NCBI GenBank assembly: GCA_947479475.1
Contig: CANJZW010000053.1
Span: 1-33,494 of the forward strand
Reading direction: 5' to 3'
DNA from: Chthoniobacteraceae bacterium
Lineage (GTDB): Bacteria > Verrucomicrobiota > Verrucomicrobiia > Chthoniobacterales > Chthoniobacteraceae
Length of the DNA stretch: 33,494 nt
A program made the translations under genes and the position numbers. This document shows positions 15,102 to 23,123 of this stretch, in pieces (the stretch's first letter is position 1; each line of letters starts with the position of its first letter). The notes under the pieces were generated by a model. That model was not told the DNA's origin, made no database searches, and saw only the letters and a list, made by a program, of their open reading frames with translations.

Positions 15102-16418
15102 ATGAAAACTCAACGGACCTTGGCTGTGTCTGGCATTATTTCCTTGGCCCTTTTATGGAGTGGGTTAGGGGCCTTGGCTGGAGACTGGCCCCGGTTGCTT
15201 GGGCCCGGCCATGATTGCAGGGCGGCTGCGGAAGATGCCGCAGGTTTTTGGCCCGAGGGCGGGTTGAAAAAAGAATGGGAGTTTCCCAAAGGCAAAGGAT
15301 GGGCGCCTCCAGTCGTGTTGGGTGAACGCGTTTTGCTTTTTCATCGCAGCGAAAAACAAGAGGTTCTTGAGTGCCTTGAACTGCGTTCAGGAAAACCCCT
15401 GTGGCGGGTTTCCTATGATGCGCCTTATCGGGACCGGTACGGGTCTGGCGACGGAGCGCGGACCAGTCCGGTGGTTGCGGGAGGAAAGGTTTGGACTTTT
15501 GGAATTACGGGTCTTCTTCACTGCGTGGAGTTAAAGACGGGCACCGTTTTGTGGAAGCGTGATTTGGGAGCAGACTACGCGATGCGAGATAACTTTTTCG
15601 GCCATGGATCGACCCCTCTGGTTTTGGGAGGGTTGGTGATTGTACCGGTCGGAGGTTCGCAGGAGCGATGCGCCGTCGCACTCGAGGCGGACACGGGAAA
15701 AGAGCGGTGGGTGACAACGCATTCCTGGGGTGCAGGCTACGCTTCTGCAATTCCCGGAAAGTTTGGAAGCGGAGCCGGCGCGAAGGATTGCGTGCTTTTG
15801 TTCACCGGCGGGGAGACACGTCCCGCAACGGGCGGGTTGCTATGTTTGGACGCGGCAACCGGCAAGGTGCTCGGGGAGGTCTCTCATCGCGCCAGACTGG
15901 CCGAATCTGTGAACGCCTCCTCGCCTGTCCTCGTGGGAGCGAACAAAGTTCTCACCACCGAAGCGTACGGCACTGGCAGTGTGTTGAGTGAGATCGGTTC
16001 GGACGGCGCGCTTCGCTCGGTTTGGACGACAGTGAAACTTGGGGCGCAGTTTGCGACACCCATTTACCGGGATGGAATGGTGCTCGGGTTCGACGGGCAA
16101 AACGTGCGTTTGGCGGAGCTTGTGTGCCTGGACGCGGCCACTGGCGAGGAGAAGTGGCGAGACGATCTGGGCGGCAAATTTGGGCGAGGGAATTTGGTCG
16201 ATCTCGGGGAGCATGGGGTGCTCTCTTTGGGTGAGACGGGTGAGATGGTGCGTTTCAAGACCGCTGCGGGAAAAATAGAGGTCGTTCAACGGGAACGGCT
16301 TTTTGAGGCGCCTGAAACCTGGTCGATTCCCGTTCTGGCCGGCCGGCGACTGCTGGTTATGCAGAATGAGCGCTCGAAGGACGGCGCGTCTCCCCGCTTG
16401 ATTTGCTACAGCTATTAA
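15102..16418 (+). CDS. Secreted PQQ-like beta-propeller protein, last gene of the operon
   Basis: Protein of 438 residues. The ATG at 15102 gives a clean signal peptide (MKTQRTLAVSGII onward, cleaved after about residue 27 before GDWPRLLGPG); an in-frame TTG at 15081 would only add seven residues inside the previous gene. GDWPRLLGPGHDC matches the W-P-x-x-x-GP opening of the family. Blade turns include LRSGKPLWRV, LKTGTVLWKRD, ADTGKERWVT, DAATGKVLGEV and DAATGEEKWRD. It lies five bases after the chorismate-lyase-like gene. No catalytic residues are recognisable. Its TAA stop lies in a TTAA shared with the stop of the convergent gene on the other strand, and I see no terminator hairpin there. 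Confidence 0.83.
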   Translation: MKTQRTLAVSGIISLALLWSGLGALAGDWPRLLGPGHDCRAAAEDAAGFWPEGGLKKEWEFPKGKGWAPPVVLGERVLLFHRSEKQEVLECLELRSGKPLWRVSYDAPYRDRYGSGDGARTSPVVAGGKVWTFGITGLLHCVELKTGTVLWKRDLGADYAMRDNFFGHGSTPLVLGGLVIVPVGGSQERCAVALEADTGKERWVTTHSWGAGYASAIPGKFGSGAGAKDCVLLFTGGETRPATGGLLCLDAATGKVLGEVSHRARLAESVNASSPVLVGANKVLTTEAYGTGSVLSEIGSDGALRSVWTTVKLGAQFATPIYRDGMVLGFDGQNVRLAELVCLDAATGEEKWRDDLGGKFGRGNLVDLGEHGVLSLGETGEMVRFKTAAGKIEVVQRERLFEAPETWSIPVLAGRRLLVMQNERSKDGASPRLICYSY

Positions 16419-17365
16419 GCGCCGGCTGGCTCCGGGGCGGAGATGGCTTCTGGCGCGCGACCGGCGGCGGCGGATCGGATGCGGCAGGCCAGATCGTCCA
16501 GAAGCGCGTAACGCTGGCGGTAGGTGGAACGTTTGTTGGCCTTGAGTTCTGCGATGTCCCGGACAGGGGGTGTGATGGGCAGATTGAAGAAGCCGTCGGC
16601 GTTGAGTGTGCCGCCAGACTCGAGCCAAAAAGCATCATAGTCCGCCGCGAGATCCTTGCGTTTGCGGGCGGAGGTGTAGATGTGGAGCGTGTTTCCAACG
16701 GCGAGCAGGGAGGTGCAGCTCCATTCCAGGGCGATTTGCCTGAGGGCAAAAAGCAGCAGCGCCTTTGGGCGCAACCCCTTCAATCCGCGCGTGATTCCCA
16801 CGATCCGGGCCTTGTCGTCTTCGAAGTCGTGGCCCTGCAGACCGCCGATGACGATTTCCCTGACGGTGGGTGTGCATTCTACGAGGGTGAAAGTCGCGGT
16901 GCACATCATTTCTTGGGTGGTCAGACTCAGCAGGGAAACGGCGAGTTCCCCTTCTTTTTCATAGTTGGCCTGTCGGAGGACGACTCCGAGCCGTTCGCTC
17001 GAATCCAGATTGAGATCCAAAAGGGGCCAACTTTTGCCGGATGAAATCGTCTCTTGAATGGATGGCGAGAGATGTTGGGTGAAAAAGCCGTAGTGGGCGC
17101 GAAGTGCGGCCACCTTCTGGGCGGTGGTGTGGCGGCTTGTGATGAATGGCCATTGAAGCTTGCTGACGAGCCTCGGGTAGGCCTTGCAAAGCGCTGCGAG
17201 CCGGGGATCAGAGAGCAGCACCATCAGGGCGGTGGTGTCTCTGGCAAACCAGAGCCCCCGGAAGATGTACTTGAGACGGTTGAGTTTTTCCTTGAAGCGC
17301 GGGTGTGGATAAATCTCCGGGGCAGTGCGCCGCAATTCAGCGAGGAGGACTCGGAAGGACAGCAT
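16415..17365 (-). CDS. VirK/YbjX (DUF535) family protein
   Basis: Protein of 316 residues, the family's usual length. GGLQG (174-178), GLRPKALLLFA (197-207), YDAFW (243-247) and KRSTYRQRYALLDDL (278-292) are the hallmarks of the VirK/YbjX family. Shigella VirK is needed for proper surface localisation of the virulence protein IcsA, and YbjX relatives affect the envelope. The molecular function is unknown and there is no signal peptide. It starts six bases after the TolB gene and is likely translated from the same message, which fits an envelope-related role. It converges on the last propeller gene with a four-base overlap at the stops. Confidence 0.8.
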   Translation of the reverse strand: MLSFRVLLAELRRTAPEIYPHPRFKEKLNRLKYIFRGLWFARDTTALMVLLSDPRLAALCKAYPRLVSKLQWPFITSRHTTAQKVAALRAHYGFFTQHLSPSIQETISSGKSWPLLDLNLDSSERLGVVLRQANYEKEGELAVSLLSLTTQEMMCTATFTLVECTPTVREIVIGGLQGHDFEDDKARIVGITRGLKGLRPKALLLFALRQIALEWSCTSLLAVGNTLHIYTSARKRKDLAADYDAFWLESGGTLNADGFFNLPITPPVRDIAELKANKRSTYRQRYALLDDLACRIRSAAAGRAPEAISAPEPAGA

Positions 17366-17371
17366 GAGGGC

Positions 17372-18571
17372 CTACCTTGTCCAGGTCGGCTCGGAGATTT
17401 TGCCAAGATTTCCGGCGATGCTGTTGCGCTGCAGCGTGACGACATCCAAGAGCACCAGGGAGCTGCCAGTTGCATAAACGATGTGCTTGGAATCGGGGCC
17501 CCAAACCGGGTTCTGCCCCTCGCCAACGAGGCGGACCTGGCCGCTGGCGATGTCGAAGATCGCGACCTGGAAGGAGCCGCCTTCCCGGACATTGAAGGCC
17601 ACTTTTTTCCCGTCGGGCGACCAATGCGGTTCAGTGTTGTAGGAGTGTCCTGTGCGGATCTGATTTGGGGAACCGCCCGAGGCGGAGATCCGGTAAAGCA
17701 TGCAGGAGCCTCCGGCATCGCTGGAGTAAATGATGTCGCGGCCGTCGGGGGACCAGGTGGGGGAGCTTTCCACGCCCGCCGTCGTTGTGAGCCTGCGCGG
17801 GGAATCTCCATTGGAGCCGGTCACGTATAATTCGGGATTGCCGTCCTTGCTGAGCGTCACCGCAAAGCGGTCCCCGCTCGGGGAGTAAGCGGCGCCGGAA
17901 TTTGTGCCGGGATATTTCATGATCCTCCGCCGGGAGCCGGAACTAAGCTCGATTTCGTAAACGTCCGCGTATCCGCTCTGGTACCCGGTGTAGGCAAGCC
18001 GCCGTCCGTCTGCGGAGATGCGTGGTGCGACGCTGATTCCGGAGTCGCGGGTCAACTGGGTGAGACCGCCGCCATCGGATTCGACCAGATAGATTTCCTT
18101 GTGCCCTGAACGCGTCGCCACAAAACCGATGCGAGAGCCGGCAATGCCTTTCACCCCAGTGATCGTTTCGACGATGTCGTTTGCAAAGGCGTGCGCCTGC
18201 GCCCGCGCGTTTCCGGGATAGGAGCGTTCCAAGATCACGCGGCCGCCGCGTTCGGTGAGGAGGCCCCGCAGGCTTGATCCCGAGGAGGCGCCGGATATTA
18301 GATAGCCCGCGGTGGGGGACGTGCCGATGGAAAAAGCCCCTGAAAGTTGGAGGTCTTTTTGAATGGTTTGGGAAATAACGGCGCTTTCCGCGCCGCTGAT
18401 GGCGTTCAGGGCGAGGGAGATTTTATCGCTCTTGGTGATAGTGATCAGGGGCGCCTCTTGCGCCCGGAGGGGAGGATTAGCGGAGAGAGTGAGTCCCAGG
18501 GTCACTGCCGCGACAGCAAATTTTGAGAACGCGTGAGATGCGGGAAACGGGGTGTGGGACTGACGCTTCAT
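17372..18571 (-). CDS. tolB: TolB, periplasmic component of the Tol-Pal system
   Basis: Protein of 399 residues. The ATG at 18571 opens onto a long signal peptide (cleavage near residue 38, after the segment ending LRAQ); an in-frame TTG at 18613 is less credible. Residues 43-150 form a TolB N-terminal domain (ISLALNAISGAESAV, LQLSGAFSI). Residues from about 155 form the six-bladed propeller with classic blades such as WSPDGRDIIYSSD, APRISADGRRLAYTG and WSPDGKKVAFNVREGG. TolB links Pal to the inner membrane TolQRA complex during cell division and outer membrane constriction. No tolA or pal lies in the window, so the system is split, or this is a TolB paralogue. The VirK-like gene follows by six bases. 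Confidence 0.82.
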   Translation of the reverse strand: MKRQSHTPFPASHAFSKFAVAAVTLGLTLSANPPLRAQEAPLITITKSDKISLALNAISGAESAVISQTIQKDLQLSGAFSIGTSPTAGYLISGASSGSSLRGLLTERGGRVILERSYPGNARAQAHAFANDIVETITGVKGIAGSRIGFVATRSGHKEIYLVESDGGGLTQLTRDSGISVAPRISADGRRLAYTGYQSGYADVYEIELSSGSRRRIMKYPGTNSGAAYSPSGDRFAVTLSKDGNPELYVTGSNGDSPRRLTTTAGVESSPTWSPDGRDIIYSSDAGGSCMLYRISASGGSPNQIRTGHSYNTEPHWSPDGKKVAFNVREGGSFQVAIFDIASGQVRLVGEGQNPVWGPDSKHIVYATGSSLVLLDVVTLQRNSIAGNLGKISEPTWTR

Positions 18572-18628
18572 AAAAAGAGATGGGAAGTTTATCGCAAATT
18601 GCTGGTTATCCAAGTCGTTTGAGCGACG

Positions 18629-18657
18629 GCGGGGCTGGGGATGAACGCCAGCCCCGC
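18629..18657 (-). terminator. Perfect 10-bp hairpin between the FGE-like gene and tolB
   Basis: GCGGGGCTGG (18629-18638) pairs perfectly with CCAGCCCCGC (18648-18657) around a nine-base loop, 20 bases beyond the stop of the upstream minus-strand gene. There is no T-run on the minus-strand side, so it may be a weak or factor-dependent terminator, or an mRNA-protecting hairpin between the two genes. Confidence 0.5.
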
Positions 18658-18677
18658 TGGCACTGGAAGGGTGGGAG

Positions 18678-20081
18678 TTAGTCTTTCTCGACGCCGCTGT
18701 TCCAATATTTCTGCATTTCCTCAGGAGAGGGGGTTTTGAGCGGACGCACCACGCGGAAGCCTAAAAACTGGGCGTCGGTGTGGTACCAGATACTTTTCGG
18801 GAACTGCGGATCCTGGATTTTCCAGTCGGGATCGGAGAAGCGGCGGGCGGCGACGCGAAGTTTTTCTGCCGCATCGTCGTCCCAGGATCCCCCGCGGGCG
18901 ACGTGAGGGTAAGGCTTGGTTGCCTTCACCCAGGGGTTGGCCGTGGCTCCGCTGGCGTAAGTTGTTGGGGAATACTGGTCGAGGGTCCACTCGCAGACGT
19001 TTCCGAGAATGTCGTGGAGGCCCCAGGGGTTTGGTTTTTTGCGGCCGACCTTCTGGTATTTGCCTTCGCTGTTGTTGGCCCACCAAGCGTACTCGTCCAT
19101 CTTGGAGGCGTCGTCGCCCCAGAAATAAGTGGTGGTGGTGCCAGCGCGTGCGGCGTATTCCCACTCCGCCTCGGTGGGCAGGCGGTAGAAGTGGCCCGTT
19201 TTGGCGCTCAGCCACTCGCAGTACTTGTTAGCGGCGTGCTGGGTCATGGAGATGGCTGGGAATCCATCTTTGCCCATGCCGAAACTCATTTCCACATAGG
19301 GTTGAGTCGGCCGCGAGCTGGCATCGGTGAGGGCGTCGATTTTTTCATCCACCTTGTGGCTGGCGCGGATGCGCTTTTCCTCGGTTGGATACATGAAGAG
19401 CTCAAATTCGTTCCAAGTGATTTCGAACTTGCCCATCCAGAAGGGTGCAATCTCCACGTCGCGCTGCGGGCCTTCGTCGCTGCCGCGGCCCTCTTCGCCT
19501 GCGGGGCTTCCCATTTTAAATTTACCGCTGGGAATGGAGACCAAGTCGAAATTCACGCCTGTTCCGGGGATGGATTCGGAGTACGCCTTCATTTCCTTTT
19601 CAGGGATTGCAGGCGAACTGGCGACGATCCGAGCGTGAATGTCGATGACAAGCTTGGGCTCGTCGACTTTGGTGGTTTCTTCCTTTTTCTTGGAAACTAA
19701 AACCAGATCCGCGGGCCATAGGGCGCCTTCATCAATCCACGCGCGAACGAGTTCTGCGGTTGCTTTGGGGAGTGGACCGCCTTTTTTCTTGGGTGGCATC
19801 AAGAGGTCATCGTCCTCAGGCAGCACCATCGTGGTGTACATCGCGCTTTTGGCGGACTTGCCGGGAACGAGTGCCGGGCCGTTGTCTCCGCTGGTGGTTG
19901 CCTCTTTGAAGGTATCCAGCCGGACTCCTCCTTTGACGTTTCCCTTCCGGTGGCAGGAGACGCAGTTGTTTTCGAGGACTGGCTGGATGTCTTTAACGAA
20001 ATCCACGGCAGCACCCGCGGTGGATGCCGCGGTGGAAAGCGCCAGTGAGGCGAGAGTAGTTAGGCGGGAGGCAAGTTTCAT
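18678..20081 (-). CDS. Cytochrome c (planctomycete type) fused to an FGE/SUMF1-like domain
   Basis: Protein of 467 residues with a signal peptide (residues 1 to about 24, ending AGA). Residues 26-125 are a planctomycete-type cytochrome c: the single heme site CVSCH is at 40-44, MPPKKK at 95-100 and AWIDEGALWP at 114-123. Residues 178-447 are an FGE/SUMF1-type domain: FDLVSIPSGKFKMGS, RLPTEAEWEYAARAG (300-314), GNVCEWTLD (360-368), RGGSW (396-400) and GFRVVR. In true formylglycine-generating enzymes the two copper-binding Cys lie just after GGS-(F/Y/W). Here that stretch is WDDDAAEKLRVAAR, with none, so it is unlikely to mature sulfatases in the known way. This fusion is common in Planctomycetota and Verrucomicrobiota, and its role is unclear. 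It is divergent from the YkgJ-led secretion operon. Confidence 0.85.
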   Translation of the reverse strand: MKLASRLTTLASLALSTAASTAGAAVDFVKDIQPVLENNCVSCHRKGNVKGGVRLDTFKEATTSGDNGPALVPGKSAKSAMYTTMVLPEDDDLLMPPKKKGGPLPKATAELVRAWIDEGALWPADLVLVSKKKEETTKVDEPKLVIDIHARIVASSPAIPEKEMKAYSESIPGTGVNFDLVSIPSGKFKMGSPAGEEGRGSDEGPQRDVEIAPFWMGKFEITWNEFELFMYPTEEKRIRASHKVDEKIDALTDASSRPTQPYVEMSFGMGKDGFPAISMTQHAANKYCEWLSAKTGHFYRLPTEAEWEYAARAGTTTTYFWGDDASKMDEYAWWANNSEGKYQKVGRKKPNPWGLHDILGNVCEWTLDQYSPTTYASGATANPWVKATKPYPHVARGGSWDDDAAEKLRVAARRFSDPDWKIQDPQFPKSIWYHTDAQFLGFRVVRPLKTPSPEEMQKYWNSGVEKD

Positions 20082-20262
20082 GCGTTAGGGAATGAGAGCT
20101 TCGAGAGCGCCCTGAAGTCAAGTGGAGGGAATGAATACAGGGGCTGGCTTTGTGGAAAAGATAGGCTAATAAAAGAGAAGCTGAACGCGAGTTCTTCTCC
20201 ATGTTTCCAAAGCCTTTTCGCTCTTCCCGTTTGAGAATCCCCCCTTTTCGTTGATCGAGTTC

Positions 20263-20646
20263 ATGGCCCAAGATGTTCATTACGACTGTCAGCGCTGCAC
20301 CGCGTGCTGCCGGTGGCCCGGCCAAGTAAAAATTGGCGATGGAGAGATTTTGGAGATGGCCGGCCTGCTCGGGGTGCAGGAGTTTGAGTTCATCCAAAAA
20401 TACACCCGCCTGCGCCCCCAGCGGGATGGTCTGGCTCTGAAGGACAAGCAAAACGGCGAGTGCATTTTTCTGGAGGGGCGCGACTGTCTGGTTCAGGCGG
20501 CAAAACCGATACAGTGCAAAGGGTTTCCAAACACGTGGAGTTTTCCGGGCTGGCGTGCCGTTTGCGAGGCCGTGCCGAGGCTCCTTGGCGATACCGCTTC
20601 CAGGCGTGTTGGCGATGCCGCCTCAAAGGAAGGGAGTGCGGCGTGA
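20263..20646 (+). CDS. YkgJ-family Cys-cluster protein
   Basis: Protein of 127 residues. Cysteines C9, C12, C15 and C16 (YDCQRCTACC), then CIFL, DCLVQ and KPIQCKGFP match the YkgJ family (putative zinc- or iron-chelating Cys cluster), which usually has eight conserved cysteines. Function is unknown for most members. The ATG at 20263 was preferred to an in-frame TTG at 20251; neither has a strong ribosome binding site. The last 20 residues are low-complexity and probably unimportant. Its stop overlaps the GTG of the first pseudopilin gene (GTGA), so it is translated together with the secretion genes. Confidence 0.75.
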   Translation: MAQDVHYDCQRCTACCRWPGQVKIGDGEILEMAGLLGVQEFEFIQKYTRLRPQRDGLALKDKQNGECIFLEGRDCLVQAAKPIQCKGFPNTWSFPGWRAVCEAVPRLLGDTASRRVGDAASKEGSAA

Positions 20647-21137
20647 AAAGGCGCGGCACAACCAGTGCCGGGTTTACACTCCTGGAAATCAGCATGGCCG
20701 TTGTGATTGGGTTGATGATGCTGAGTCTGGCGTTGCCCAGCATGCGCGGGCTCTTCGCCGAGCAGCGCCTGCGTGAGCGCATGGAGCAGTTTGAAAAGTT
20801 TGTCGGCCGCGCCGCAGATTTGGCGCGTACGTCCCGGAGAGAGGTCCGGTTGCGCTGGGAGGCGGGAGGCGTCCGGATTGTGCCCGAACAGGACCTTCCG
20901 GCGGATGGGCCGGCGCAAGAGGAGGGATGGGATTTTTTCTCGCTGGAAAAGGAAGAGGTGCTGGAACTGGCGCGGACAGCAGCGCGCGACCCGAAGCCTC
21001 TGGCAGAGTGGAGTTTTTGGCCGGAGGGCATCAGGGAGCCGGTGGAGTTGGCTTACGCGGGGCCGGGAGGCACCTGGGCGCTGCGCTTTGGAGCTTTGCT
21101 GGCGGAGCCAGAAGTTCTTGGTGTTCAGGTGCGTTGA
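20643..21137 (+). CDS. gspH: Type II secretion minor pseudopilin GspH-like
   Basis: Protein of 164 residues. The GTG start at 20643 overlaps the upstream stop and has a GGAAGGGAG stretch about eight bases before it. The start also places a short basic leader (MKRRGTTSAG) directly before FTLLEISMAVVIGLMMLSLA, a type IV pilin-like signal: prepilin peptidase would cut after G10, leaving Phe1 and Glu5 (E15). The rest (about 120 residues) has the length of GspH, and WALRFGALL near the end fits the C-terminal strand region. Position at the head of a GspH-I-J-K order supports the name. A general GspH/FimT-type pseudopilin is the cautious call. Confidence 0.75.
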   Translation: MKRRGTTSAGFTLLEISMAVVIGLMMLSLALPSMRGLFAEQRLRERMEQFEKFVGRAADLARTSRREVRLRWEAGGVRIVPEQDLPADGPAQEEGWDFFSLEKEEVLELARTAARDPKPLAEWSFWPEGIREPVELAYAGPGGTWALRFGALLAEPEVLGVQVR

Positions 21138-21140
21138 CCT

Positions 21141-21575
21141 ATGGATGCGCGCTTTTCAATCCGTGGGATCCGAGGAAATCGCAGACGCGGAGGCTTCATT
21201 TTGTTGGAGGCGATGCTGGCGACGGCAATTTTTGCCATGGCAGTTCTTGCCTTGGCGCGGTGCATTGAGGCGGGTTTGCTGGCTGGGGTGGTGCAGCGGG
21301 AGGATGGGAAAGCGCGGCGGGCTCTGCTGAACCGGATGCGGGAGCTGGAGTTTGGCGCCCAGCCGTATGCGGATATACCATCGGGGGTGGAGCTGAAGGG
21401 GGAGTTCGCCGGAATGCGCCTCAAGCAGTCTGTGGTGCCGCTGGAATTGACGGACCAGAACAAAAAAATCATCAACGGTCTGCTGGAGGTCACATTGGAA
21501 GTGAGCTGGCCCGGGGGCGGAGATTCGCGGGCCTCCAAGCAACTTAAATTTTATGCTAATCCTTCCGCAGGTTAG
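21141..21575 (+). CDS. gspI: Type II secretion minor pseudopilin GspI-like
   Basis: Protein of 144 residues. A basic leader ends RRRGG, then FILLEAMLATAIFAMAVLALA: the prepilin cut falls after G18, with Phe1 and Glu5 (E23) present. The mature part is short, as usual for GspI, and its C-terminal strand LLEVTLEVSWPG resembles GspI's closing V-x-V-x-W motif. The gene starts three bases after gspH and overlaps gspJ by 23 bases. GspI, J and K form the tip complex of the pseudopilus. Confidence 0.75.
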   Translation: MDARFSIRGIRGNRRRGGFILLEAMLATAIFAMAVLALARCIEAGLLAGVVQREDGKARRALLNRMRELEFGAQPYADIPSGVELKGEFAGMRLKQSVVPLELTDQNKKIINGLLEVTLEVSWPGGGDSRASKQLKFYANPSAG

Positions 21576-22191
21576 GCAACGGCGGCTGCGCTGCGCGGGG
21601 TTCACCTTGATGGAAATCATGGTGGGTGTCGGCGTGCTTGGAATGCTACTGGTAACGATGTACCGCCTGGTGGGTACCCAGTTGATGGCGCTCCAAATTT
21701 CACGCGACAGCCAGTTGGAGTCGGTGGCGATGGACGGCCTTGTGCGCTACGTGCAGGGGGTGTTGAATAATCTGCCGCTGCGGCAAAACGATGTGCTCCG
21801 GGGAATTCCGCACGTGTTCGGAATGGCGCCTGCAGACGAATTGCAGTGGACGGCGCGCCCTGGTCTTTCCCTGTTGACCTCGGCGGCGCCGGAGGACGAC
21901 TACGCGCTGACCCTCACCATTCAGCCCAAGGCCTCAACTTCCCGTTTGCAGGATTTGGGGATTCGGCGGCGTCTGCTGACTGAGCCCGACAGCACCTACG
22001 AATGGATTCCCATTCTTGCGGATGTTTTCGCTTTGGAGTTCCGGTATTTTCAGCCCTCTTTGGGAGCGTGGGTGGTGCGCTGGGACGACGCCAACGCGCG
22101 GCCCACACTCGTGCGGATGAAGTTGTGGCGGCGCGCCGTGGACGAACCCTTCGAGGTGGTGCTGCCGGTGCCTTCGGCCCGCATTCAATAG
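21553..22191 (+). CDS. gspJ: Type II secretion minor pseudopilin GspJ-like
   Basis: Protein of 212 residues. A leader with five Arg ends CAG, then FTLMEIMVGVGVLGMLLVTMY: cut after G16, Phe1 and Glu5 (E21) present. The length and later text (FALEFRYFQPSLGAWVVRWDD, then P-x-x-VRMKLW) match GspJ, where a V-x-F-x-Y-(Y/F) then W pattern is typical. The start lies inside the 3' end of gspI, a 23-base overlap suggesting coupled translation. Confidence 0.75.
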   Translation: MLILPQVRQRRLRCAGFTLMEIMVGVGVLGMLLVTMYRLVGTQLMALQISRDSQLESVAMDGLVRYVQGVLNNLPLRQNDVLRGIPHVFGMAPADELQWTARPGLSLLTSAAPEDDYALTLTIQPKASTSRLQDLGIRRRLLTEPDSTYEWIPILADVFALEFRYFQPSLGAWVVRWDDANARPTLVRMKLWRRAVDEPFEVVLPVPSARIQ

Positions 22192-22193
22192 CC

Positions 22194-23123
22194 ATGATGA
22201 AAATGCAACTCACTAGAGGTGTGCGGTGGCAAAACGGGCGGCAGGGGTCAGCCTTGCTGGCGGTTTTTTGGGCGGTGATTGTGTTGACCATGGCCGTGTC
22301 GGGCTGGTTTTTTTGGCTCCAGCAGCGCGTGCAACAACACGGCGAGGACACCCGGGCCGTGGAGGCTCTGGCGATGGCCCACTCCGGAATCGCGCTGGCC
22401 CTGAACCCGAAAGTCGACCGTTACAGCTCCCTGTTGGAGGCGGAAGTTGCTCCCGCCATGGGTTATCGAGTGACTATTGAGAGCGAGGGCGGGCGCATTA
22501 ATCTGGCTTGGATGTTGAGTGGAAACGACCACTCAAGAATTGGGATTCTCAAGCAGTGGCTGGATCTGGTCATCGGCGTCGAATTAATGGATGGTCAACG
22601 TCTGCTAGATTGTTTGCGCGATTATGTAGATGCGGATAACATAGCCAGACTCCATGGTCAGGAAGACTCCAAGGACTACCACCCCGCAAATCGAATGTTA
22701 CAAAGTTTAGAGGAACTCAAACGGATTCCCGGGATGGAACCGTTGTTAACTTATCCGGGGTGGCAGGATTTGTTAACTTTAGAGAGCACGGGGCCTTTGG
22801 ACCTGATGGAGGTGCCCGAAGAGGTGCTTCGGCTGCTTCCGGGCTTCAATGAAAACAGGGTGCTGCGGTGGCTGCAGATCCGTTCGGGGCCGGACCAAAT
22901 TCTTCACACAGAAGATGATCCAAAATTCACGGGGGCGGACCAGGTGCGTGCGGCGCTCGGGTTTGATCTTAAAAGCTGGGAGCGCTTGGCCCCCTTGGTG
23001 ACGGTGAATGAGCAGACCATTCGGATCCGTTCCGAAGGTTATTCTGGAAAAGTCATTCGACAAGTGCAGGTGGTTGTACGAAAAGGCACAGGAACTCCGC
23101 AGATACGCTCTTGGAACGAATGA
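22194..23123 (+). CDS. gspK: Type II secretion minor pseudopilin GspK-like
   Basis: Protein of 309 residues, the largest pseudopilin as expected of GspK. The leader ends with GRQG at residues 15-18, then SALLAVFWAVIVLTMAVSGWFFW; it lacks the Glu at mature position 5, which is normal for GspK at the pilus tip. The central part shows the GspK helical domain: LLDCLRDYVDADN, a spaced HPANRMLQSLEELKRIPGM, and LMEVPEEVLRLLPGF. The start is ATG 22194, with a second ATG in frame three bases later. It lies two bases after gspJ and overlaps the next gene by four (ATGA). Confidence 0.8.
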   Translation: MMKMQLTRGVRWQNGRQGSALLAVFWAVIVLTMAVSGWFFWLQQRVQQHGEDTRAVEALAMAHSGIALALNPKVDRYSSLLEAEVAPAMGYRVTIESEGGRINLAWMLSGNDHSRIGILKQWLDLVIGVELMDGQRLLDCLRDYVDADNIARLHGQEDSKDYHPANRMLQSLEELKRIPGMEPLLTYPGWQDLLTLESTGPLDLMEVPEEVLRLLPGFNENRVLRWLQIRSGPDQILHTEDDPKFTGADQVRAALGFDLKSWERLAPLVTVNEQTIRIRSEGYSGKVIRQVQVVVRKGTGTPQIRSWNE

